DNA of 64,000 nt from Janibacter sp. HTCC2649 (GTDB taxonomy: Bacteria > Actinomycetota > Actinomycetes > Actinomycetales > Dermatophilaceae), in contig NZ_CH672413.1 in NCBI RefSeq assembly GCF_000152705.1, positions 1,525,978-1,589,977 on the forward strand, written 5' to 3'. The translations under genes were made by a program, and so were the position numbers. Below are positions 43,384-54,282 of the stretch, in pieces. The notes beneath the pieces were generated by a model. The model had not been told where the DNA came from. It did no database searches and saw only the letters and a program-made list of their open reading frames with translations. Numbering within the stretch: the first letter of the stretch is position 1; the number at the start of each line of letters is the position of its first letter.

Positions 43384-43935
43384 TCAGTTCGCGGTGGGCT
43401 TCTCCGAAGCTTCGGCACCGGGCCAGTTCTTGTCCGGCTGCGGCACCGGGCGACCGGGCTGCTCGCCGCCACGGGACTCGAGGTAGTTGTCCTTGGGGAC
43501 CATGACCTTGCGGCGGAAGATGCAGACGACCTTGCCGTCCTGGTTGTAGCCGATGGTCTCGACATAGACGACGCCACGGTCGTCCTTGGAGGTGGACTCC
43601 CACTTGTCGAGGACGCGGGTCTCGCCATAGAGGGTGTCGCCGTGGAACGTCGGGGCAACGTGGCGCAGGGACTCGATCTCGAGGTTGGCGATGGCCTTGC
43701 CGGAGATGTCCGGGACGGACATACCGAGCAGGATCGAGTAGACGTAGTTGCCGACGACGACGTTCTTGCCGAACTGCGTGGTCTCCGACGCGTAGTTCGT
43801 GTCGAGGTGCAGCGGATGGTGGTTCATGGTCAACAGGCAGAACATGTGGTCGTCGAACTCGGTGACCGTCTTCCCGGGCCAGTGCTTGTAGGTCGCTCCG
43901 ACCTCGAACTCTTCATAGCTGCGTCCGAATTGCAT
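43384..43935 (-). CDS. MaoC-family dehydratase (hotdog fold)
   Basis: From ATG 43935 ([10 protein letters not shown]) the product has 183 residues. An ATG nine bases earlier sits too close to its purine stretch. The hydratase motif appears as [22 protein letters not shown], with the Asp/His active pair and [15 protein letters not shown] after it. MaoC enzymes hydrate 2-enoyl-CoA or mesaconyl-type CoA esters. The protein resembles the mesaconyl-CoA hydratase-like group, but the substrate is open. Pro-rich hydrophilic C-terminus. Confidence 0.88.
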   Translation of the reverse strand: MQFGRSYEEFEVGATYKHWPGKTVTEFDDHMFCLLTMNHHPLHLDTNYASETTQFGKNVVVGNYVYSILLGMSVPDISGKAIANLEIESLRHVAPTFHGDTLYGETRVLDKWESTSKDDRGVVYVETIGYNQDGKVVCIFRRKVMVPKDNYLESRGGEQPGRPVPQPDKNWPGAEASEKPTAN

Positions 43936-44049
43936 GGCGCCCATCCTCGCCTGCCGCTCGCTCCGACACATCACGTATGCCGCGTGCGTTCCCTCACAGG
44001 CCGGGTCACCTGCCGTCGTGTGTGGCTTCGAGCCCTAGGCTCTCGGTCC

Positions 44050-45564
<1,515 letters not shown>

Positions 45565-45683
45565 CCGACGCCACAGGGCCCGGGTGCGCGCCTCGTTGAG
45601 GATCGCGGAGCGGCCGCACGGCTTCTCTCCTGCCCAGCGGAAGTCCCGAAGTCCGAGGGCCTGGCCCGAACTATGCTGACGCG

Positions 45684-47390
45684 GTGACCCTTTCTCCCGC
45701 GGCACGTGCGTCCACCCTCGAACGGCTCCGGTCGGGAGAGGAGCTCGACGTGCTTGTCGTCGGCGGCGGTGTCGTCGGTTGTGGCGTGGCACTCGATGCC
45801 GTCACCCGCGGCCTCTCCACCGGCCTGATCGAGGCCCGTGACTACGCCAGCGGCACGAGTTCGCGCTCGAGCAAGCTCATCCACGGTGGTCTGCGCTACC
45901 TCGAGATGCTCGACTTCGGTCTCGTCCACGAGGCGCTGCAGGAGCGACGCCTCCTCCTCACGACGATCGCTCCGCACCTGGTGCGCCCCGTCCCCTTCAT
46001 GTATCCGCTGAGCAAGCCCGCGTGGGAACGCTTTTACGTCGGGTCCGGCATCGCCCTCTATGACGGGCTCGCGTTCGGGGTGCGCCAGACGGCGGGTCTG
46101 CCCCGCCACCGTCACCTCGGCAAGAAGGCCGCGCTGCGGCTCATGCCCAGCCTGCGTCCCGACGCCCTCACCGGTGCGATCCAGTACCACGACGCCCAGG
46201 TCGACGACGCCCGCTTCGTTCTCGAACTGGCCCGCACGGCCGCCATGCACGGCGCACACGTCGTCAACCGTGTCGCCGCCGTGAGCATGCTGCGCTCGAT
46301 GGACGGCGACAGGATCATCGGCGTGCGCGCTCGGGACAACCGGACCGGCGAGGAGTTCGACATTCACGCCCGCCGCGTCATCGCGGCGGCCGGGGTCTGG
46401 ACCGACGAGATCCAGTCGATGGTCGGCGAGGACGGACCGCTCAAGGTGCGCTCGAGCAAGGGCATCCACCTCGTCGTGCCACGCGACCGGATCACCTCCG
46501 AGACCGGCGTCATCCTGCGCACCGAGAAGTCCGTCCTCTTCATCATCCCGTGGGACGACCACTGGATCATCGGCACCACCGACACCGACTGGACCCTCGA
46601 CAAGGCCCACCCGGCGGCGACGTCGGCAGACATCGACTACCTCCTCGAGACGGTGAACTCCGTCCTCGTCACTCCCCTGACGCGCGACGACATCGACGGT
46701 GTGTATGCCGGGCTGCGCCCGTTGATCTCGGGTGACGAGAAGGACGAGACGACCAAGGTTTCGCGTGAGCACGTCGTCGCCACACCGGTTCCCGGGCTCA
46801 CGCTCGTCGCGGGTGGCAAGTACACGACCTACCGGATCATGGCCAAGGACGCTGTCGACGAGGCGGTCAAGGACTTCGGGGCCGAGGTCGCAGAGTCCTC
46901 CACCGACAAGGTGCCCCTCGCCGGTGCCGTGGGCTGGGAGTGGTTGAGCGAGCGGCCCCAGATCCTCGCCCGCTCGGCCGGCATCGACCAGGAGCACGTC
47001 GAGACCTTGCTCGAGCGCTATGGCACGCTCACCAAGGAGATCATCGCGCTCATCAACGCCCAGCCCGAGCTCGGCGAGCTCCTGCCCGGTGGCGAGACCC
47101 ACCTCAAGGCCGAGATCGTCTATGCCGCGGCGACCGAGGGCGCCATGCACCTCACCGACATCCTCGCGAGGCGTACCCGCATCTCCATCGAGGCTCGCGA
47201 CCGCGGGCTCAGTGCCGCACCACACGCAGCGGCCCTCGCGGCCCCGATCCTTGGGTGGGACGACGCTCGGGTGGCCGAAGAGATCGACATCTATCACCGT
47301 CGCGTCGAGGCCGAGATGTCCAGCCAGACGATGCCCGACGACGAGAGCGCCGACCAGGCACGTCGCCTCGCCCCCGACGCCGCCCTCTGA
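45684..47390 (+). CDS. glpD: Aerobic glycerol-3-phosphate dehydrogenase
   Basis: A 568-residue flavoprotein from GTG 45684. The FAD-binding VLVVGGGVVGCGVALDA lies near residue 22, followed by GTSSRSSKLIHGGLRYLEMLDFGLVHEAL, the GlpD signature. The C-terminal cap domain extends to about 530. It oxidises glycerol-3-phosphate to DHAP and passes electrons to quinone at the membrane. With glpK it gives glycerol catabolism. The stop is six bases from a palindrome arm disrupted by an IS. Confidence 0.95.
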   Translation: MTLSPAARASTLERLRSGEELDVLVVGGGVVGCGVALDAVTRGLSTGLIEARDYASGTSSRSSKLIHGGLRYLEMLDFGLVHEALQERRLLLTTIAPHLVRPVPFMYPLSKPAWERFYVGSGIALYDGLAFGVRQTAGLPRHRHLGKKAALRLMPSLRPDALTGAIQYHDAQVDDARFVLELARTAAMHGAHVVNRVAAVSMLRSMDGDRIIGVRARDNRTGEEFDIHARRVIAAAGVWTDEIQSMVGEDGPLKVRSSKGIHLVVPRDRITSETGVILRTEKSVLFIIPWDDHWIIGTTDTDWTLDKAHPAATSADIDYLLETVNSVLVTPLTRDDIDGVYAGLRPLISGDEKDETTKVSREHVVATPVPGLTLVAGGKYTTYRIMAKDAVDEAVKDFGAEVAESSTDKVPLAGAVGWEWLSERPQILARSAGIDQEHVETLLERYGTLTKEIIALINAQPELGELLPGGETHLKAEIVYAAATEGAMHLTDILARRTRISIEARDRGLSAAPHAAALAAPILGWDDARVAEEIDIYHRRVEAEMSSQTMPDDESADQARRLAPDAAL

Positions 47391-47445
47391 AATCCCCGAC
47401 TTATTGCGCAATCCGTCGGGAGGAGCGCAGCGGGGGACGGTGGAT

Positions 47446-48683
47446 TCAAGCGGTCGGTGCAACGTCAAGCGGTGGGCGCAACGCGCCCTTGTTTGGTGAG
47501 GAACGCGTTGAGTACTTCGGCAGGGGTGGCCCAGTCGAAGCGTTTACGGGGGCGGGCGTTGAGTTCGGCGGCAATGTTGTCGAGGATCCCCGGTCCGTGG
47601 ATAGACAGGTCGCTGCCCTTGGGTAGGTACTGCCGTAGGAGCCCGTTGGTGTTCTCGTTGCTGCCGCGCTGCCACGGCGAGTGCGGGTCGCAGAAGTAGA
47701 TCGGTAACCCGGTCGCTTGAGTGATCTGGGTGTGCAACGCCATCTCGGATCCCTGGTCCCAGGTCAGGGAGCGGCGCAGGACTTCGGGGATCTTCGGGAC
47801 CGCGGCCTGCATCGCGGCAGCGACCGTCGCGGCGGTGTGGTCATCGGGCAGGTGCAGCAGCATCACGAACCCGGTGGACCGTTCGACCAGGGTCCCGACC
47901 GCGGAGGCGTTGTTCGCGCCCATGATCAGGTCCCCTTCCCAATGGCCAGGCACAGCCCGGTCCCGGGCTTCGGCGGGGCGCTCGCTGATGTTGATCATGT
48001 CTTTGACCGCGCCAGGCTTACGGGTCGCAGCGGTGCGAGGCTTGCGGTGCACACGCCCCGTGCGCAGCGTGGCCGCCACCTCACGCTTGAGCGCGCCACG
48101 GCCCTGGACGTACAAGGCCTGATAGATCGTCTCTGGTGACACCCACATCTCCGGTTCGTCAGGAAAATCCACACGCAGCCTTCCCGAGATCTGCTCCGGA
48201 CTGTTCCTAAGGTCCAAACGCTTCTGAACCTCCACGTGCAAGCGCTGGTTCAGCTCGAACCTACGCGCCTTCGGGCGCCTCATCGCCGCATCGACCGCGT
48301 CCTGAGCCCGCACCGGGTCATACCCACCGCGACGATCACACCCACGCGCCAGCTCACGCGTGATCGTCGACGTCGGGCGCCCCAACACCCGACCGATCGC
48401 GGCAGCGCTGTACCGAGCTTCCTCAAGTTCCGCGATCCGAACCCGATCAATGAACGACAACATCCCAGGACGGTGTTTGACCAAACGCGGCTTCACACCA
48501 CCAGCCTGCTTCATCCACTTCCGCCCAGCCGCCGGGCTACACCCCGCAGCACGAGCCGAAGCCTTGATCGACCAACCCCTCGAAATGCCATCCCAAAACA
48601 CTGAACGCACTGCCCAAGGCAGCGGCGGACGACCCATCATCAGACAACCTCCAGAAAATCAGGACGTTGCACCGATCACTTGA
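47446..48683 (-). mobile_element. IS30-family insertion sequence
   Basis: Imperfect terminal inverted repeats of 21 bp are TCAAGCGGTCGGTGCAACGTC at 47446-47466 and its complement with two mismatches at 48663-48683. They bracket one transposase gene, total 1238 bp, normal for IS30. I could not identify a convincing short target duplication next to these ends. Some bases outside the ends (47419-47445 and 48684-48692) belong to the target loop. Confidence 0.85.
47465..48640 (-). CDS. IS30-family transposase
   Basis: A 391-residue intact transposase. The N-terminal helix-turn-helix has ASARAAGCSPAAGRKWM; a second HTH_38-type motif is ELEEARYSAAAIGRVLGRPTSTITREL. The DDE catalytic core has D in GHWEGDLIMG, D in LTWDQGSEMA and E in NENTNGLLRQYLPKG. 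The gene nearly fills the element and appears functional. Confidence 0.94.
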   Translation of the reverse strand: MMGRPPLPWAVRSVFWDGISRGWSIKASARAAGCSPAAGRKWMKQAGGVKPRLVKHRPGMLSFIDRVRIAELEEARYSAAAIGRVLGRPTSTITRELARGCDRRGGYDPVRAQDAVDAAMRRPKARRFELNQRLHVEVQKRLDLRNSPEQISGRLRVDFPDEPEMWVSPETIYQALYVQGRGALKREVAATLRTGRVHRKPRTAATRKPGAVKDMINISERPAEARDRAVPGHWEGDLIMGANNASAVGTLVERSTGFVMLLHLPDDHTAATVAAAMQAAVPKIPEVLRRSLTWDQGSEMALHTQITQATGLPIYFCDPHSPWQRGSNENTNGLLRQYLPKGSDLSIHGPGILDNIAAELNARPRKRFDWATPAEVLNAFLTKQGRVAPTA

Positions 48684-48717
48684 GCCCAAGGACGACGGAT
48701 TGCGCAACAAGTCGGAA

Positions 48718-49758
48718 TCAGGGCAACAGGTCGAGGGGTGGGCCGTGGTGCGTGCAGTGACCGATGACGTCATCGTCGACCTCGACCTGCGGGCGCCAGG
48801 TGCCCGACGTGGGCAACGGGGACGGGTCCTCAAGAGCCACCCGCACGACCGGCAGGCGTGAGCGGGCCTCGTCGATGGCGGCGAGCATCGCGGCATACTC
48901 GGCGGCCGGCCAGTACTGACGCGTGATCGAGTGCCACACGACCGTGAGCACACCGTCTGGGGCCGGGGAAGCCAGCTGGTCCCTCACCCAGTCCGCCGCT
49001 GGAGCCCGGTCGATGGTCACCGGGTGCTCGCGCAGCGTCGCCAGCGCAGCGACGAGTCGCCCGTCCCGCTCGGGCATGTGGGGCCAGATGTAGGAGCGCA
49101 GATAGGCCTCCCCCTCTGGTGTCGTTGCATCGAAGGGGTCAAGGTCGCACCCATGCCGCTCCACGACCTCGAAGGGCTCCGGCGTGAAGCCCGCCGCCTC
49201 ACAACCCGCCAGCACGAGCTGCGCGTCGTCCGGCCCGCACGTCCAACCGTCGCCCTCGAAGCGGAACTGGTCGACGAGCAGGTTCAGGCCCGCAGAAGCC
49301 CCTGGCTCCAACAACCTCACCTTGCGCATTCCGCTGCGCCGCAACGCTTCTGACAACCCCGCGAGCAGGGCGATCGAGCGCCCCACTTCGTTGGTCTGGG
49401 GAGCCACGTCGAGCGCCTCACGCAACTCGGCCACGTGCGAACGCAGGACAGGCTCGAGAGCCGGCCACACGGCATACCGGTCAGCAGTTCCACCCACCGA
49501 CGGATAGAACGCCGCAAGCTCAGGTGCATCGCCACGCAGCACGATGCGATGGACGCCGGCGAGCAGCCGGAGCTGCACCATGTCACCCGGCGGCGCATCC
49601 TCACGCCCGGCGAGGATCTCGCGCACCACGCCGCCCCGCTCCCAGTCAGCCGCGAGGTCGCGCATGAGCACGCCATACAGGTGCTCCGTGCTCCCGCCGA
49701 AATGGTTCGCGATGCGCTCACCCAAGGTGGCTCCGTCATAGGCACTCACCCGTGCCAC
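48718..49758 (-). CDS. DUF2332 family protein
   Basis: From GTG 49758 the product has 346 residues; GTG 49749 is an alternative. Recognisable segments are SPLYGVLMRDLAADW-like text near the start, LLEPGASAGLNLLVDQFRFEGDGW and VVWHSITRQYWPAAEY. DUF2332 has no known activity; GASAGLN resembles a nucleotide- or SAM-binding loop, so a methyltransferase-like fold is possible. The start is only nine bases from the divergent aminopeptidase start, so transcripts of the two must overlap. Confidence 0.88.
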   Translation of the reverse strand: MARVSAYDGATLGERIANHFGGSTEHLYGVLMRDLAADWERGGVVREILAGREDAPPGDMVQLRLLAGVHRIVLRGDAPELAAFYPSVGGTADRYAVWPALEPVLRSHVAELREALDVAPQTNEVGRSIALLAGLSEALRRSGMRKVRLLEPGASAGLNLLVDQFRFEGDGWTCGPDDAQLVLAGCEAAGFTPEPFEVVERHGCDLDPFDATTPEGEAYLRSYIWPHMPERDGRLVAALATLREHPVTIDRAPAADWVRDQLASPAPDGVLTVVWHSITRQYWPAAEYAAMLAAIDEARSRLPVVRVALEDPSPLPTSGTWRPQVEVDDDVIGHCTHHGPPLDLLP

Positions 49759-49767
49759 GATAGGGGG

Positions 49768-51267
49768 GTGAGTGAAGAGCAGAAGAAGGCCGAGAACCGT
49801 GCCCGCCCCACGACCGAGGAGTTCCGCGGCTTCGTGCGTGAGGACTGGGCGGACCGACGACCGCAGGCTGAGGGACAGGCGCCTTCGGCGGAGTATGCCG
49901 CGGCGCGCCGCGCGGTCGTGAGCGCCGCCTTCCCGAAGCAGCGAGTCATCGTGCCCGCCGGTGGTCTCAAGGTGCGCACCAACGACTGTGACTACGTCTT
50001 CCGCCCCCACAGCGCCTTCGCCCACCTCACGGGCCTCGGTGCCGACCGTGAGCCGGACGCCGTGCTCGTGCTGGAGCCGACCGATGACGGCCACGAGGCG
50101 ATCCTCTACTTCCGCCCGCTCGGTGAGCGCGACAGCGACGACTTCTTCGCGGACGCCCGCTACGGCGAGTTCTGGGTCGGTGCGCGCCCGAGCCTTGCCG
50201 ACCTCGAGCTCGAGCTCGGTCTGACCGCCCGCCACATCGACGAGTTCGAGGCCGCTGCGGCCAAGGACGCCGGCGAGGTGACCGTTCGCCTGGTCCGTGA
50301 CGCCGACCGCGACCTGACCCGCACCCTGGACGCTGCCCGGGTCGAGAACGGCGCCGCCGAGGAGACCCTCTCCGAGCAGGACGACTCCCTCGCCCACGCG
50401 CTCTCGGTGCTCCGCCTCATCAAGGACGAGTTCGAGATCGAGCAGATGCGCGAGGCCGTCGCGGGAACGCACGTCGGCTTCGAAGCGGTCATCGCCGAGC
50501 TCGCCACCGCCGTCGAACTCGGCCGTGGCGAGCGCTGGATCGAAGGCATCTTCGGCCTGCACGCGCGCCACCAGGGCAACGGTGTCGGCTACGACTCCAT
50601 CGCGGCGGCCGGCGACCACGCCAACACGCTTCACTGGATCAAGAACACCGGCGACGTCGAGGACGGTGACCTCGTCCTCCTCGACGCCGGGGTCGAGGTC
50701 GACTCCCTCTACACCGCCGACATCACCCGCACCCTCCCCGTGAGCGGCACCTTCACCGACGCGCAGCGCGAGATCTACGACGCCGTGTATGCCGCCCAGG
50801 AGGCCGGGATCGCTGCGGCTCAGCCGGGGGCCAAGTTCTCCGACATCCACGCTGCCGCCATCCGCGTCATCGCCGAGCACCTGCACGCGTGGGGACTGCT
50901 GCCCGAGGGCGTGAGTGTCGACGACACCCTCGACACCGAGCACGGTCAGTACCACCGCCGCTGGATGGTTCACGGCACCTCCCACCACCTCGGCATCGAC
51001 GTCCACGACTGTGCCCTCGCGACGCGTACCGAGTACATGGACGCCGAACTGCAGCCGGGCATGGTGCTCACGGTCGAACCGGGCCTCTACTTCAAGGCCG
51101 ACGACCTCAAGGTGCCCGAGAAGTTCCGCGGCATCGGGGTGCGCATCGAGGACGACATCGTCATCACGCAGGACGGCAACGAGAACCTCTCGGCAGCGAT
51201 GCCACGGTCGAGCGCCGAGGTCGAGGCCTGGATCGCCGACGTTCGCGAGGAGAACGCCGACGTCTGA
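49768..51267 (+). CDS. pepP: Xaa-Pro aminopeptidase (M24B, PepP)
   Basis: A 499-residue peptidase from GTG 49768 after a G-run. The N-terminal creatinase-like domain (ERDSDDFFADARYGEFWVG) precedes the pita-bread catalytic domain. Metal ligands are Asp-Asp in LLDAGVEVDSLYTADITRTL, His in HGTSHHLGIDVHD, Glu in VLTVEPGLYF and Glu in VRIEDDIVIT. It releases N-terminal residues preceding proline. A C-terminal Glu/Asp-rich tail closes the protein. Confidence 0.93.
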   Translation: MSEEQKKAENRARPTTEEFRGFVREDWADRRPQAEGQAPSAEYAAARRAVVSAAFPKQRVIVPAGGLKVRTNDCDYVFRPHSAFAHLTGLGADREPDAVLVLEPTDDGHEAILYFRPLGERDSDDFFADARYGEFWVGARPSLADLELELGLTARHIDEFEAAAAKDAGEVTVRLVRDADRDLTRTLDAARVENGAAEETLSEQDDSLAHALSVLRLIKDEFEIEQMREAVAGTHVGFEAVIAELATAVELGRGERWIEGIFGLHARHQGNGVGYDSIAAAGDHANTLHWIKNTGDVEDGDLVLLDAGVEVDSLYTADITRTLPVSGTFTDAQREIYDAVYAAQEAGIAAAQPGAKFSDIHAAAIRVIAEHLHAWGLLPEGVSVDDTLDTEHGQYHRRWMVHGTSHHLGIDVHDCALATRTEYMDAELQPGMVLTVEPGLYFKADDLKVPEKFRGIGVRIEDDIVITQDGNENLSAAMPRSSAEVEAWIADVREENADV

Positions 51268-51352
51268 CCCACCCGGGCCGGCTGCCCGGTCGGCTTCGCT
51301 GCACTGTGTGCGTTTCGCTGCGCGGACGCGGGTCGACTGGCAGCATTCCGCC

Positions 51353-52849
51353 ATGCGCACGTTTCGCGCAGGGGGATCCCTGCTTCTGCTTGCCCTCTTT
51401 CCGGTGCTCGTCGTCGGGCTCATCGCTGGTCTGGCCTGGGTGGTCTACTTCGCCTTCACCAGCAGTCATGGCTTCGCCGGCGCCAAGTTGCTCTTCGTCG
51501 TGGTGCCGTTCGCGTACGCCGTTGTCGTCGCCCTCCGCCAGGTGCTCAGCGCGCGGCCGGAGCCTGCCGTCGGCCACGAGATCACGCGGAGCGAGCACCC
51601 CCGACTCTGGGCAGCTGCCGACGGGGCCGCGAGCGGCGTCGGGACCGGCCCCGCGGACCGTCTGGTCGTCGTGCCGGACGTCAACGCGGCCGTGACGCAG
51701 GCGGCCGGCCGTCGCGAACTGCTCCTCGGCCTGCCCCTGCTCGCGACTCTCACCACCGGCGAGCTCCGATCCGTCCTGGCGCACGAGTTCGGTCACTTCG
51801 GTGCCGGCCACACGCGACTCACCGCCCTGACCTGGCGGGCACACGCCCTCATGCACGAGGTGGCACAGCGCACAGAAGGCGCCATGGGGTGGGTCATGCG
51901 CGGCTACGCCAAGCTCGCCGGCCGACTCACGGCGGCCTCGTCGCGAGACCAGGAATGGGAGGCTGACGCGTATGCCGCCCGGCTCACCGACCCTGCGACC
52001 GCCGCCTCTGCGTTGCGGCGGGTCGTGGACGCCGACCTCGGAATGAGCGTGTACCTGCAGTCACACTTCGCCCTCACCGGACCGGCGGCTCGGCGAGCGC
52101 CCATCGCTCAAGGACTCATCAAGACGATGTCGGCTCGCAGTGTCCTGATCGACAGCGCCGCGACAGATGTCCTCAACTCCGACTCGACCGGCGACTGGTC
52201 CGACACCCACCCACCGATTCGGGCCCGCATCGCGGCCTTCGAGGCGATGCCAGCGGGTACCGCGGTCGCGCCGGCCGACGGTGACTCACCGGCCTACGAG
52301 CTCCTCGACGGTGGCATCGCCGCGTTCGATCCCATTGAGCTCCAACTCACTGGTGACTCTGATCCCGTCGCCTCATGGGACGAGGTCGTGGACATCGCAG
52401 GACGCGCGATCAGCACCGGACGGACCAACGCCTACCTCGACGAGACGGGCCTGCGCGCCCGGGCCCGGACGATCGGCGAGGTCATCGCGCTCGCACCCCA
52501 CATTGAGACCCGGGCTGCGTTTGGACCTCTCGTTCCCTCGGATGTCCCGGCCATGCAGCGTGACGAGGTCGCCGGGCAGCAGGTGACCGACTTCGTGACG
52601 AGCTCCATCGCGGCAACGCTGACCGCATCGGGGTTGGCCCGGTTCGTGGTCGACTGGAGTGAGTTGTGGGATCTCGTCCACATCGACGGTCGCGAGATCC
52701 GACTGCGGGACCGGGTCGCCGCAGTCGTGACTGATCCCGCCAAGATCGACGAACTGACGGCCTACGTCCGCGAGCTCGGGCTCGACCTCGACACCCCGCT
52801 GCCATTGACCACTCCCCAGCCCACGTCGGGCGCCGTCAGCGGCGGTTGA
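51353..52849 (+). CDS. M48-family membrane metalloprotease
   Basis: A 498-residue protein from ATG 51353. Two hydrophobic helices lie near residues 8-34 and 44-62. The zinc motif is LAHEFGHFGAGH near 142-153, with the third ligand in SSRDQEWEADAYAARL. The C-terminal half is long and not recognised (DDGGIAAFDPIELQLTGD-type text), containing a repeated aa pattern of small helices. It is a possible membrane-protein quality-control protease. It overlaps the PIG-L gene by 14 bases tail to tail. Confidence 0.88.
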   Translation: MRTFRAGGSLLLLALFPVLVVGLIAGLAWVVYFAFTSSHGFAGAKLLFVVVPFAYAVVVALRQVLSARPEPAVGHEITRSEHPRLWAAADGAASGVGTGPADRLVVVPDVNAAVTQAAGRRELLLGLPLLATLTTGELRSVLAHEFGHFGAGHTRLTALTWRAHALMHEVAQRTEGAMGWVMRGYAKLAGRLTAASSRDQEWEADAYAARLTDPATAASALRRVVDADLGMSVYLQSHFALTGPAARRAPIAQGLIKTMSARSVLIDSAATDVLNSDSTGDWSDTHPPIRARIAAFEAMPAGTAVAPADGDSPAYELLDGGIAAFDPIELQLTGDSDPVASWDEVVDIAGRAISTGRTNAYLDETGLRARARTIGEVIALAPHIETRAAFGPLVPSDVPAMQRDEVAGQQVTDFVTSSIAATLTASGLARFVVDWSELWDLVHIDGREIRLRDRVAAVVTDPAKIDELTAYVRELGLDLDTPLPLTTPQPTSGAVSGG

Positions 52850-53582
52850 CCACGTCGAGGGCGAGGGCGTGAGTGACGCCCTCGGCCCGCGCGGCCTGGG
52901 CACCCATCTCGAGGATCATCGGCACGAGTTGGGCCGGCTTGGGGAAGTCGTCCGGCAGCGCTGAGTTGTAGGCCGCGTGCTCCTCGAGCGAGGCGACTGC
53001 GACATCCACCTTGTCGCCGACATCGACGTAGTGCGTCGGGGTCGTTGTGCCCATGAAGGCGAGCATCGCGACGTTCCACGGCTCGAAGCCCTCCTCGACA
53101 AGTTCGGGGAAGATCCAGCGGTTTCCGGCGTCCGCGACGGCATCGGCACACGCCAAGCCCACCGCTCGGTGGTCGGCCTGGTTGAGCATCCCCGCGACGA
53201 ACCGGTTGCCGTAGTCCCCCGTGATGACCAGTTCGGGCTTGCGGCGACGTATCTCGCGGGCGATGTCGCGGCGGAGGTCGAGGGAGTACTCGACGTTGCC
53301 ATCGGGATGGATGCCGAAGTCGACCTCGGTGACGCCGACGACGGCAGCGCTGGCCCGCTCCTCCGCCTCACGGGCGGGACCTGCCTCGGCTGGCGCCATG
53401 GTGTCGATGCCCGCCTCGCCGCGCGTGAGCAGGAAGTAGGTCACGACCTTGCCGGCCTCGGTCCAGCGGGCGACGGCCGCCGCTGTGCCGTACTCGATGT
53501 CGTCGGGGTGCGCGACAACGCACAGGACCGAGGAGAAGTCCTCGGTCAGCGGTTCCAGCGGAGCGTTCGAGGGAGCGTCCAT
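52836..53582 (-). CDS. PIG-L/LmbE-type deacetylase
   Basis: A 248-residue protein. The metal-binding signature AHPDDIEYG is near residue 24, and NQADHRAVGLACADAV near 135-150 supplies the third ligand. The family includes MshB and Mca of mycothiol metabolism and other N-acetylglucosaminyl deacetylases. This protein is shorter than MshB and its substrate is uncertain. The start is ATG 53582 (MDAPSNAPLE). Confidence 0.9.
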   Translation of the reverse strand: MDAPSNAPLEPLTEDFSSVLCVVAHPDDIEYGTAAAVARWTEAGKVVTYFLLTRGEAGIDTMAPAEAGPAREAEERASAAVVGVTEVDFGIHPDGNVEYSLDLRRDIAREIRRRKPELVITGDYGNRFVAGMLNQADHRAVGLACADAVADAGNRWIFPELVEEGFEPWNVAMLAFMGTTTPTHYVDVGDKVDVAVASLEEHAAYNSALPDDFPKPAQLVPMILEMGAQAARAEGVTHALALDVVNRR

Positions 53583-53618
53583 CCCGTCAGGCTAGACCCG
53601 CCAGGGCGCGCGCTTCCG

Positions 53619-54203
53619 TCAGTTGGTGGAAGCCGGGCCCTGCGCCTCGGCGCTGCGTCGAGCAGCTTCTTGGGCCTGCTGGGCCTGGGCCTGCGCAGCC
53701 GCCATCGGGTCCATCTCGGCGAGGAGCTCACGACCACGCGTTGCGTACTTGTGCTCCGTGAGGACCTCGTACTTGGTCGCCACGACTTGGGTCACCGACG
53801 TGAAGTCCCGCTGACCACCGGTGAGCGAGTAGCCGACCAGCGCCCAGATGGCGCCGAACACGGAGCCGAAGATGACGGTGGCGAGGACCGAGGTCCACGA
53901 GAAGCCACTCGTGTCGAAGAGCGCAAAGATGAGCCCGATGAGCAGACCGAGCCACGCACCGGACAGCACTCCTCCAATGAGGATCCGGCTACGGGTCAGC
54001 CGACCCGTGACCCGCTCGAGCTGCTTGAGGTCGGTGCCGACGATGAGGACGTTCTCGACCGGGAACTCGTGGTCCGAGAGGTAGTCGACGGCTTTCTGGG
54101 CTGAGGCGTAGGTGTCGTGCACGCCCAGTGACATGGGGTACTCGAGTGAGAGGATCTTGGACGCGGCGGCAGCGCCGAGTCCACGCGTCGGTTGGGTGCT
54201 CAT
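53619..54203 (-). CDS. General stress protein 17M-like membrane protein
   Basis: From ATG 54203 (MSTQPTRGL) the product has 194 residues. The first 70 residues form the YflT-type ‘heat-induced’ domain (GVHDTYASAQKAVDYLSDHEFPVENVLIVGTDLKQ). Two membrane helices follow (LIGGVLSGAWLGLLIGLIFAL, VLATVIFGSVFGAIWALVGY). The C-terminus is a soluble Gln/Ala-rich coil (MAAAQAQAQQAQEAARR). Function is unknown. Confidence 0.87.
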   Translation of the reverse strand: MSTQPTRGLGAAAASKILSLEYPMSLGVHDTYASAQKAVDYLSDHEFPVENVLIVGTDLKQLERVTGRLTRSRILIGGVLSGAWLGLLIGLIFALFDTSGFSWTSVLATVIFGSVFGAIWALVGYSLTGGQRDFTSVTQVVATKYEVLTEHKYATRGRELLAEMDPMAAAQAQAQQAQEAARRSAEAQGPASTN

Positions 54204-54282
54204 GCGCTCAGTCTCCCACCCGGAACTGGACAGTGGCTGGGAGGTGACTGACCGGCATACACGCAAACGGCATGATGTCCGC

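Larger units (their letters stand above)
47397..48714. repeat. 22-bp palindrome arms separated by an IS insertion
   Basis: CGACTTATTGCGCAATCCGTCG at 47397-47418 and its complement (one mismatch) at 48693-48714 flank the IS30 element. The left arm is six bases from the glpD stop, the right arm three bases from the DUF2332 stop. Without the IS they would form one hairpin between convergent genes, so they are probably the halves of an interrupted terminator. Confidence 0.75.
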
